Positions 8,659 to 15,965 of a stretch of 23,449 nt of DNA are shown one piece after another (the first letter of the stretch is position 1; each line of letters opens with the position of its first letter). Location of the stretch: the NCBI RefSeq assembly GCF_000737335.2, contig NZ_JMCC02000134.1, positions 1 to 23,449 of the forward strand, in the 5' to 3' direction. Made by a program: the position numbers and the translations under genes. Under the pieces are notes generated by a model. It was not told the origin of the DNA. It searched no databases and worked only from the letters and a program-made list of their open reading frames with translations. This DNA is from Enhygromyxa salina (GTDB taxonomy: Bacteria > Myxococcota_A > Polyangia > Nannocystales > Nannocystaceae).

Positions 8659-11639
8659 GGCCCCCCCCGCAGGACGACCTTTGCGGAGACCCAGCGTGTA
8701 GGCTGCCGCCCGCCTCCGCCGGAGTATACGTTCTTCGTTAGCTCGCCCGCGCGCGCCCTTCCAATCACGTCCGCGAACCCCTGACGCAGCTCCAGCTGTT
8801 CGACTGCCGTCAACTCCATGGGCGTCGCGCCGACTGCCACGAAGCGATCGAACCCGGGCGTGCCGTTGAGGACGAAGGGCCTGCCGAGCTCATCGGGATA
8901 CCAAAACACGTGCGTGCCAAAGCGTGGCACCGCCTCGCTCCCGAGCCACTCGACCTGGCCGTCGCGGGCGACATTGAGCACGCTGACGTGGAGCGGGTAG
9001 CGCGAGCGATTGAAGACTTTGACACAAAAGTGGGTCCCCATGTCGGCTCGGTAGCGTCCCTCCTCGTCGATGTCGATCTGGGGGAGATCGGGATCCTGGA
9101 CGTCGTCAACCTGGATCTCGGCTCGAAGTAGCTGGAGGTCGAGTCCTCCGGAGATGGAGTTGGGAAGATCCGCCACCCCATCGGCGAGTTGCAAGGGCGC
9201 GCGGTAGCGTTGGCAGTGAGCCAGGACGTGAACCGCGACGTCGGTTTCGAAGCGCGTGAGCTCGTGGTCGCCGCCCGAAGCCAGGCCGAACAGCTCGTCA
9301 CACAAGACCCACTGGCCGGTCTCGGCGTCCTCGACGACGCGCACGGGCGCGTCGGGGTCTTCGGCCACCATATCCGCGAGATGCTCCGCCAGCTCCGCGC
9401 GAAGCTCCGCGACCCGCTCGGGGGATCCATGCAGTGACAGGCGCAGCGCAGGCTCGCCGTAGCGCACGACGCGACAGCGAGGCCGCTGCGGCCAGGGGAA
9501 GTCCGCGACAGCCGTGGCGATGGCCTTCGCCGGGCTCGCCTCTTCGACGCAGAGCGTACCGACCCGGGCCGCGTCGTCGGCCCTGGAGTCGATCCGGGGC
9601 AAGCTGTGCGGCTCGGATCCATACACGCCGACCTTGGTTCCACGCGTGATGTTCAAGAGCGTGCCGGCGAAGACCTCGTAGCGACCGGCCTGCGGCTGCA
9701 CGCGTAGCTCGCCGGGTTCGCGGGCCAGGCTGAGACCAAAGATGAGGCGCTCACCGTCGCCGATCAGCCACGGCTGCTGCTTGCCCTTGATGTTGGCATC
9801 GATCTCCGGCCACAGCTCTCGCCAGCTGCACTCGCGGCGGTCCTCGGGGGCGAGTTTGCGCAGGGCGTTGGTCAGCGCCCGGGTCAGCTTGCCCACGGAT
9901 CGACCGTTCGGGAGCCTGGTCTCCTCGGCCTCCTGGTCCGCACGGCATGCGGCGACTATCAGCGGGGCGAAGCCGACGTCCAGACCAATTCCACGCTGGG
10001 GGTGGCGCACGTGCTCGGGCAAGTCCTTGGCCGCGATCGGCGGCAGTGGACAGCTGCGCACTGTGGCCCCTCGCGCGGCGCCGCCCGAGTGGCAGCAGTC
10101 GAGGATGACGGTGAGGTTCCGAGTGCGGCGAGCGATCGCGGCGAGTCGCCGGTTGAGCTCGACATCGTAGATCTGCCCGTCCCGCTCGCGGTAGTCGACG
10201 GGCAAGATGCACTCCTTCGCGTAGCGGTTGCGCTCGCCCTCGACGATCTGCATGCCGCCGTGACCCGAGAAGTGGATGACCACGCGATCTTCCGAGGTCA
10301 CGACCGCGCTGGCGAGGTGCGCGAGCGCATCGCGGATGTTCCTGGCCGTGGCCGGGGTGGCATCCGGGAGGTCGTGGTGCCCGGGGTGGGCTGAGGCGAG
10401 GAGGGTGATCTCCTCCTGGTCGACGGCGTAGTGTTTACGCAAGACCTCGCCAACCTCGAGAGCGTCGCCGACACATCCGCGTAGCGGGCGGGTGGCGTAG
10501 GCGTCGACGCCGATGAGCAGCACGTGGTTGCGCCCCGCTCGCTCGCTCGTGCGATTATCGATGGCCTCGACCTCGGCCCTCAGATCCGCGTCGTCACTCG
10601 GCGGGCCTCCGTCCCCCGGAGGTCCGCCGACGCCGCGCACTCCCGAGGGGACGCGGACGCTGGCTCGCGCATCCGCGAGCTTGTTGCCTAGACGCCCGAC
10701 CCGAGCCCTGGCTTCCTCCTTTGTGAAGCAGCCGTCTTGCTGGATGACCAGCCGCAGCGCCCTAAATCGATCGAAGAGTGTGTCGCCAGATCCCGCGCGC
10801 AGGCTGTCAAGCGCCTGGGCGCTGGTCCTTTGCTGATGCTGAACGTCGGCTACAAGGTTGTCGATGTCGGCCTCCAGTCCGCGCTCGAGGCCAAACCACG
10901 GTCGACGGCCGGGGTAGAACGTCTGCCGCCGAAGCCGGAGCAGCACCCAGGCGCCATCCTCAAGCACCTCGCCATCAAAGAGCGGCTGCGTGAACCCGCC
11001 CTTCGCCGCGATCTTCAGCTTGCCCTCGTCGAGCGAGCTACCGCGATGAAACAATACGTGCGTGCTATCCGCGCGGAGCTGATCCGGGCGGAGGTTGAGC
11101 TCGAGCCCGTCTAGGCTGAACAGGTTCTTGGTCTTGGCTGAGGACTGGGTCAGCTCGGACAGCGAGGCGACGAGATCGCCCGCTGCGGCCCCCAGCACCC
11201 GCTGCGGCCCGGTTGGTGTCGCGGTCTGGACCATGCCCGCGGCGATCCCCAGGCTCGCGCGAGAGGCTCCCTTGAGCATAGTAGCGATCGCTGTGTCGTG
11301 CTTGATCGCAAACAGCGAGACGTTGAGGGTGAGCGTACCGCCACAGTAGTTGCGGTCTGCGAGCACGGGTCGATCGAAGATCGGGGCAGTTCTCGCGTCG
11401 CCACGCAGCTCGAAGGTCCCCAGGCCGGCCTGGTAGCGCTCTCCACCGACGTTGATGTCGATCGTACCCGACGCGATCCAGGACCGCAGCCAGCTGTCGC
11501 TCTCGTTGATAAACCAGGTCACCGCATCGACGGCGAGGTAGTGGTGGTTTTCCTGCAAGCCCCCCTGGTCCGCGACCGACTCGGGTATGCAGTAGATGTG
11601 AAAGTCGCCGTCGCCGGCGGTTGCGGGCTTCTTGGTCAT
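8655..11639 (-). CDS. Caspase-like (peptidase C14) protein with N-terminal beta-rich domain and DUF4384-like C-terminus
   Basis: A 994-residue protein. Residues about 1-250 are beta-rich and unrecognised. A helical stretch follows (about 250-325), then a Gly/Pro/Asp linker at 333-352. The caspase p20-like domain begins at NHVLLIGVDAY (about 371) and carries HFSGHGG (His460) and LDCCHSGG (Cys516, by analogy with the metacaspase DxCHSG motif). The C-terminal third ends with a segment (about 890-970) resembling DUF4384, which often follows C14 peptidases in bacteria: a VLNVARDGQVEWL core and a FDRFVAVGATPMEL end. The ATG has AGGAG six bases upstream, and that site overlaps the stop of the preceding caspase gene. 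No signal peptide or membrane segment is evident, so it is probably cytoplasmic. It likely acts as an executioner or intermediate protease with the CHAT proteins. The substrate is unknown. Confidence 0.93.
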   Translation of the reverse strand: MTKKPATAGDGDFHIYCIPESVADQGGLQENHHYLAVDAVTWFINESDSWLRSWIASGTIDINVGGERYQAGLGTFELRGDARTAPIFDRPVLADRNYCGGTLTLNVSLFAIKHDTAIATMLKGASRASLGIAAGMVQTATPTGPQRVLGAAAGDLVASLSELTQSSAKTKNLFSLDGLELNLRPDQLRADSTHVLFHRGSSLDEGKLKIAAKGGFTQPLFDGEVLEDGAWVLLRLRRQTFYPGRRPWFGLERGLEADIDNLVADVQHQQRTSAQALDSLRAGSGDTLFDRFRALRLVIQQDGCFTKEEARARVGRLGNKLADARASVRVPSGVRGVGGPPGDGGPPSDDADLRAEVEAIDNRTSERAGRNHVLLIGVDAYATRPLRGCVGDALEVGEVLRKHYAVDQEEITLLASAHPGHHDLPDATPATARNIRDALAHLASAVVTSEDRVVIHFSGHGGMQIVEGERNRYAKECILPVDYRERDGQIYDVELNRRLAAIARRTRNLTVILDCCHSGGAARGATVRSCPLPPIAAKDLPEHVRHPQRGIGLDVGFAPLIVAACRADQEAEETRLPNGRSVGKLTRALTNALRKLAPEDRRECSWRELWPEIDANIKGKQQPWLIGDGERLIFGLSLAREPGELRVQPQAGRYEVFAGTLLNITRGTKVGVYGSEPHSLPRIDSRADDAARVGTLCVEEASPAKAIATAVADFPWPQRPRCRVVRYGEPALRLSLHGSPERVAELRAELAEHLADMVAEDPDAPVRVVEDAETGQWVLCDELFGLASGGDHELTRFETDVAVHVLAHCQRYRAPLQLADGVADLPNSISGGLDLQLLRAEIQVDDVQDPDLPQIDIDEEGRYRADMGTHFCVKVFNRSRYPLHVSVLNVARDGQVEWLGSEAVPRFGTHVFWYPDELGRPFVLNGTPGFDRFVAVGATPMELTAVEQLELRQGFADVIGRARAGELTKNVYSGGGGRQPTRWVSAKVVLRGGP
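10600..10628. repeat. Strong stem-loop inside the caspase gene linker
   Basis: GGCGGGCCTCCG (10600-10611) and CGGAGGTCCGCC (10617-10628) pair at 11 of 12 positions around a five-base loop. It lies in the codons for the Gly/Pro/Asp linker of the 994-residue caspase protein, just before the peptidase domain. Confidence 0.65.
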
Positions 11640-11645
11640 GGCCTG

Positions 11646-11650
11646 CTCCT
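11646..11650 (-). promoter_or_regulatory. Ribosome binding site AGGAG of the 994-residue caspase gene
   Basis: AGGAG lies six bases before the ATG at 11639 and is built from the TAG stop of the upstream gene (TAGGAG). Translation of the two caspase genes is therefore probably coupled by a terminating ribosome. Confidence 0.7.
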
Positions 11651-13616
11651 AGCAATCGGGCGAGAGCGGTGCGTCCGCTCCTGCGAGGTCGAGCTCGAAC
11701 TTGTAGATCCGAAACAGCGCGTCCGCGGTCGGCCGAGCCCCGCCGAGGGCGTTGCGAGCGAACGAGGGGGGCTTGAGCGGGTCTGTCCAGGAAAACCGGT
11801 TGACGCCGCGCTGCTCCCAGCTGCGCAGGTCGACGTGCTTGTCGGTCAAGATGACCATGATCGTGAACGGCAAGGGCGCGTCGGTCGACAGGATCGAGCG
11901 AGATGGTCGACGCAGCTCGATGCCGCGTACCCGCTCCTCGCGGCTTCGCTGGCCGAGCCTGTAGGTCTCTCGCGCTCGAATCTCCACGCCGCCCCCCTGC
12001 GCCCGGGACAGCAGCTCGATCCGCGCGTTGGGGTGGATGCAAAACACGCTGGCGTGGATGTCGAGCCGCGGCTCGATGATCATTGAGATCGCTTCACCGT
12101 CGACGAGGGTCGGACGCGCCTCGCTCAGCTCCTGCAGCCCGTCTGCGCGGACGCGGGCGAGTTGCGGCTCGCATTCCGGATCCAGCCTGCCACCGCAGAG
12201 GTTGGCGAGCGTGTTGGCGCGACCGATGCGGTAGGCGGCTTCGGCGATGTGTTGGGCGAGGTGGCGGGCACCCAGCGGCAGCTTCCCGGGCTGGAAGGCC
12301 CGGGGGACGTCGAAGCCGAGTTCGCCGCGAAACAGCTGTAGCTTGTGGTCTGCGAGCCGGAGGCAGGCGATCGCCGAGCCGGCTGGGTCAGGCTCGCGGC
12401 TCAGAGTCAAACCCACGGCCCCGATGCGAGCCTCGAGTAGCTCGTGCTCGACCTCGCTAGCGAAGCCGCGCAGCTCTACGGAGCCGCGAGACTCGCCAAA
12501 CGCAATCGGTCGCGCTCGCGTTCCAGAGGCGATCCGCTCGACACCGAGCCTAGGTTTGATCGTGGCGAAGGAGCTGCTGACTGCGTCGACTTCACACGCG
12601 GCGGCGATCTCCTCGTTGCCCCTGTTCCCGAACGAGACGAGCTCGTAGCGATCCCCGCGGCGAAGATCTGCGAGCGCCCCCCCCACGAGGTGCACGCGGC
12701 CGCTGCTGATGTCGACGTCGACCGCGCCGAGCTCCTCGCGCTCGTGGAGGCGAAACAGGAACCGTCGATGGGGGCCCTCCACCGACACGAGCTGATCGTG
12801 GCCCGAGCGGCGCGGCGTCATGCGGATCATTCGACCGACGTCTTGCCAGGTGGTGTGAACCGGGTCGATCCGCGACAGGACGTCGTGCAGGGCGAGGGTC
12901 ATGGCTCCGGCGGCTGAGTGGCCGCAGTCCGAGTGGTTGCAGGGCGTTTCGTAAGCCTTGCCGTTGGCTGAGGACGCCAGCAGCTGGACCGCGTGCGGGT
13001 TGGCCTCGGCCGCGCGGGTGTCCTCACCGAAACCTCGCTCGCGCAGGGTCTCGAAGTACTTCGAGGCCGCGCGAGCCCAGCGGCCCTTGCTCTCGTGGTA
13101 GCGGGTCGGTCGGTACCGGGACGTGTCCTGCCACTCGATCTTTTCCTCGGCGTGGTCATCCTCGCTTTTGCGGAACACCCGGCCGGCGAAGCAGCAGTCC
13201 ATGATCACCGTGACGTTGGGGCTCTTCTTGGTGAGCCGGGCGAGCACGACGGACAACTCCGTGTTGGTGAAGCCGCGAAAGTTGCCCTCGGTGGACTTGG
13301 GAAAGTCGCTGGGGACCAAGAACCGATAGTACGAGTCCTCCCCGATGCCGGCGAGCTTGGCCCCGGGCGGCTCGACCTTGGATCCGTGGCCCGAGTAGTA
13401 GAAGACGACGATGTCTCCGGGCTGGGTGTCGGCGACCAGCTGGTCGAGGGCCGAGGCGATGTCATCGCGCGTCGCCGGACAGACCGAGGTGATGTTCGAA
13501 AACTCGTGCTCGCGCAGCGCCGCGGTCATCAGTTCAATGTCGTGCTCGACGCCGCTGAGATCTTTCGCGGGGGCGCCTAGTAAGAGCGCGCGCTTGGTGC
13601 TCGGTTTGGCGGTCAT
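11649..13616 (-). CDS. Caspase/metacaspase-like (peptidase C14) protein
   Basis: A 655-residue protein starting MTAKPSTKRALLLG. The open frame extends 97 codons further upstream, but that extension is an out-of-frame reading of the preceding CHAT gene. The ATG at 13616 has GGAG five bases before it and makes an ATGA overlap with the CHAT stop. The N-terminal p20-like domain has FYYSGHGS (His77) and IMDCCFAG (Cys142), the expected catalytic dyad. The region to about 290 is still peptidase, with LLASSANGKAYE and a Ser/Ala-rich GHSAAGAMTLAL segment. Residues about 300-655 are mixed beta/alpha, show no motif I recognise, and may be a recognition or regulatory module. The gene sits between a CHAT gene and another caspase gene, suggesting joint action in a proteolytic pathway. 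Substrate and trigger cannot be read from sequence. Confidence 0.92.
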   Translation of the reverse strand: MTAKPSTKRALLLGAPAKDLSGVEHDIELMTAALREHEFSNITSVCPATRDDIASALDQLVADTQPGDIVVFYYSGHGSKVEPPGAKLAGIGEDSYYRFLVPSDFPKSTEGNFRGFTNTELSVVLARLTKKSPNVTVIMDCCFAGRVFRKSEDDHAEEKIEWQDTSRYRPTRYHESKGRWARAASKYFETLRERGFGEDTRAAEANPHAVQLLASSANGKAYETPCNHSDCGHSAAGAMTLALHDVLSRIDPVHTTWQDVGRMIRMTPRRSGHDQLVSVEGPHRRFLFRLHEREELGAVDVDISSGRVHLVGGALADLRRGDRYELVSFGNRGNEEIAAACEVDAVSSSFATIKPRLGVERIASGTRARPIAFGESRGSVELRGFASEVEHELLEARIGAVGLTLSREPDPAGSAIACLRLADHKLQLFRGELGFDVPRAFQPGKLPLGARHLAQHIAEAAYRIGRANTLANLCGGRLDPECEPQLARVRADGLQELSEARPTLVDGEAISMIIEPRLDIHASVFCIHPNARIELLSRAQGGGVEIRARETYRLGQRSREERVRGIELRRPSRSILSTDAPLPFTIMVILTDKHVDLRSWEQRGVNRFSWTDPLKPPSFARNALGGARPTADALFRIYKFELDLAGADAPLSPDC

Positions 13617-15385
13617 GCGTTCTCCGGGTCGGGGTAGAGTCGGGGGGTGGACTCCGAGCCGGGGTTCTTGATGCGAGTGAACAGCCGCCCGAGCTGGTGC
13701 GCGCAGCGCAAGTCTCCTCGGGTCCCATAGCCCAGCAAGAAGCCCTCGACATAGGCGGTGAGCTCCGCGGGCTGTACGTCGGGGCTTTCGAAGCCCACAC
13801 ACGAGGTCTCGGCGTGGGGCGTCCGGCTGAGCTGCTCGGCCAACTCGCTGGTGTTCGAAGACGCCAAAATGAAGCAGCAGGACTCCAAGTTCGCGGCCTT
13901 GATGCACGCGTTGAGGTACTTGTAGTCGATCAGCGGGACGCCCGAGACCGTGTTCGAGCGTGTATCGAACCCAACGCCGTCACAGACACCGCTGATGACG
14001 ATGATCTTCGGGGCCGCCGCGGACGACGCGCGAGCCGTACGAAGATGGTGATCGAGCTGCTCGGGAGACACGTTCCACTCGAAGGCGAGCTCGAGCGTGG
14101 GCCCGACTAGGCGGGCCGCGCGGCGAGCTCGAAGGACCTCTTCGGCGTAGTCGAGCTGCGCGACCCGCTCGGGCGGCCGGAGCAGGAAGTACTGCACGGA
14201 GACGATCGGCTTGGGTTCGTGTGACCGACTGCGCGGAGGCCGGCCGGTCAAGCACTCATGCGCGTCCGCTCCGCTGATGTACGCGCCCGCTTCCTCGAAG
14301 GCGACGCGGCTGTCGGCGGTCCGCCCACGAACATCGTAGAATTTCGTGACGAAGGTCTCGCGCTCGGAGTCCTTGCTCTCCCGGCCGAGCACGATGACGT
14401 GTTTGGCCGGGAGTCGACGCTTGTCGACCCTGGCGACGTCCACCGTCGACCACAGCAGCATGCACTCCGCGGAGCCTCCGCCCGCGTGGGCGACGAGGCG
14501 AAACAAGTCGTCGAGCACGATCGGCGGCGGGGAGGTCGCGGGGTCGCCGAGCACGAGCTCGTGGCCGGTCTCTGTGGCCATGGCGTGGAGGTGTATGACC
14601 TGAGGCCGGTGCTCGAAGATCGTCGCATACAGCTCCTCGATGCTCGGCTCGATGGCCTCGACGAGGTTTGCGGTCTCGTGCTGTTGCAGCCCTCGTTTGA
14701 TCGAGAACAGCTCACGCCCGAGCTGAGCGACGGCCAGGTTGTCCACGCCGCGGACGCCGGCGAAGATCCCGAGGACCTCCAGCGCCGCGCGGCGGCCGAG
14801 GCTCGCCAGCAGATCATCGATGGATAGGCGTCGAAGGCTGCTCGACTCCGGGAACGAGCAGCCTTCGACGCCGGCAGCGTCGTCGCCAAGCCCGAGTGCG
14901 GCCTCGCCCTCGGCGAAGGCCACGGCCAGGGTCTGGGAGTGGATGAAGGCCGCGCGGTACCAGGCCTCGAAGAACTTGGCGGCGCGGTCACCGTCGAGCT
15001 CGCCCTCGAAGCCAATCGCGACCGACGCGTGCGGCGAGATCGCCTCGGCTTGTGAACGGGAATTGCACGCGCTCAGCAGCACGCACGGAACGTGGCGTTG
15101 CGCGAACACCTTGGCGAGCGCCTCGGGCCGGGGAGCTCGGGAGCCGTTTGGAACAGCGAACTCGACTCCGGATTCGCTTCCGTGGGTGGCGATGTGCACG
15201 ATCAGCAGCCGTTTGTCTGCGAGCAGCGCGAGCAGCTCCTCGGCCTGAACACCGAACCGGGACTCGACCTCGGGGCGCCGGTCCCCATCCAGACGCTCGA
15301 GAACCTTGTTGATGGCTTCGAGTTCCTGCTGCTGATCCGGCGCCTCGACTGGGGCCAGGTAGAGGATCTTGGGCCTAGCTCGCAT
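13613..15385 (-). CDS. Triple CHAT-like protein, one active and two degenerate units
   Basis: A 590-residue protein with ATG at 15385 and GAGGA six bases upstream. Unit 1 (about 5-165) is a canonical CHAT domain with VHIATHGS (His68) and LLSACNSR (Cys107). Unit 2 (about 235-350) keeps the strand pattern but reads IHLHAMAT and CMLLWSTVD where the catalytic His and Cys should be. Unit 3 (about 390-570) reads VISGVCDG and CFILASSNTS, with Ser510 in place of the Cys. It also keeps the downstream pattern CVGFESPD...YVEGFLLG, matching AIGFEGEL...FEAWYRAA of unit 1. CHAT proteases are caspase-clan cysteine peptidases. The pseudo-units may be regulatory or binding modules, as in other pseudoprotease pairs (inference). 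The stop overlaps the next start as ATGA. The sequence immediately upstream is a broken reading frame, so this gene may have its own promoter. Confidence 0.9.
   Translation of the reverse strand: MRARPKILYLAPVEAPDQQQELEAINKVLERLDGDRRPEVESRFGVQAEELLALLADKRLLIVHIATHGSESGVEFAVPNGSRAPRPEALAKVFAQRHVPCVLLSACNSRSQAEAISPHASVAIGFEGELDGDRAAKFFEAWYRAAFIHSQTLAVAFAEGEAALGLGDDAAGVEGCSFPESSSLRRLSIDDLLASLGRRAALEVLGIFAGVRGVDNLAVAQLGRELFSIKRGLQQHETANLVEAIEPSIEELYATIFEHRPQVIHLHAMATETGHELVLGDPATSPPPIVLDDLFRLVAHAGGGSAECMLLWSTVDVARVDKRRLPAKHVIVLGRESKDSERETFVTKFYDVRGRTADSRVAFEEAGAYISGADAHECLTGRPPRSRSHEPKPIVSVQYFLLRPPERVAQLDYAEEVLRARRAARLVGPTLELAFEWNVSPEQLDHHLRTARASSAAAPKIIVISGVCDGVGFDTRSNTVSGVPLIDYKYLNACIKAANLESCCFILASSNTSELAEQLSRTPHAETSCVGFESPDVQPAELTAYVEGFLLGYGTRGDLRCAHQLGRLFTRIKNPGSESTPRLYPDPENA
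13622..13625 (-). promoter_or_regulatory. Ribosome binding site GGAG that fixes the caspase start
   Basis: GGAG sits inside the last codons of the triple CHAT gene, five bases before the ATG at 13616. It supports this start over the longer in-frame extension to 13907. Confidence 0.6.
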
Positions 15386-15391
15386 CGAGGT

Positions 15392-15396
15392 TCCTC
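15392..15396 (-). promoter_or_regulatory. Ribosome binding site GAGGA of the triple CHAT gene
   Basis: GAGGA six bases before the ATG at 15385 gives this gene independent translation initiation, consistent with its position after a broken reading frame. Confidence 0.6.
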
Positions 15397-15430
15397 GTGG
15401 AGCACGCGAGGCCAGGAGCGACCATCATCT

Positions 15431-15853
15431 TCATGGGCATCGCCCAGGCCCGATGAGCGCGAACATGTCTTCGAGCGTCGCGTCGAGATCCTCGGCGTCG
15501 CACATGCGATCGTCCAGGTCGGCGTCGTGCCGGCAGACGGACTTGAGTCGCGGAGGGTTGGTCGTCACGATGAAGTGGAACGTCTCCGGCACGGTTGGCG
15601 CGGCAACGACTCGGGCCACTCCAACAAGATACCCCGCTCGGCGACGTCCGTCTCGCCCGCGGCCTCGCGCCGTAGGTCGATGGAAGTGTCTTGTCGTAGG
15701 CGTAGTACTCAGCGAGTTGCTGCACTTCTCGCCCAGCTGCAACGATGCGAGCTGCCCCTGTCCAGCGGGAACCGGCTTGGGGACGGTCTGCTGCGTCCAA
15801 TGGTCCGGGTCCTGGTGCTCATCGAGCAGCGGACCCCAGCCGGCTAGGTCCAC
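15431..15853 (-). pseudogene. Probable small gene broken by three -1 frame changes
   Basis: The 580 bases between the helical-repeat gene and the triple CHAT gene hold no single convincing frame, but a coherent protein can be followed across three. The frame open from GTG 15853 reads WGPLLDEHQDPDHW, then QLASLQLGEK. Near 15715 the plausible reading moves to the next frame (VQQLAEYYAYDKTLPSTYG). Near 15665 it moves again (EAAGETDVAERGILLEWPES). Near 15600 it returns to the first frame (VPETFHFIVTTNPP...LEDMFALIGPG) and stops at 15431. In each segment the chosen frame has G or C in most third positions and the others do not. All three changes have the same sense (equivalent to losing one base) and sum to zero. 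It is either a decayed gene or an intact gene with indel errors in this sequence. The true start is unclear, since the first frame is open back to 15961. No family recognised. Confidence 0.5.
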
Positions 15854-15965
15854 CGCCGCCGGAGTCCAGCCGAGTTCGTCGTCGGCCTCGAGGGGGCGCT
15901 GGCGATTGTCCGGTTGGTCTATCGGGTGCCCGTGGGCGTGCGCGGGCTGCCGTCCAACACATCAC

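Noticed and set aside
13617..13907. N-terminal extension of the caspase gene to 13907
   Set aside because: It lies inside the CHAT gene in another frame, is low in complexity, and the ATG at 13616 has GGAG and an ATGA overlap.
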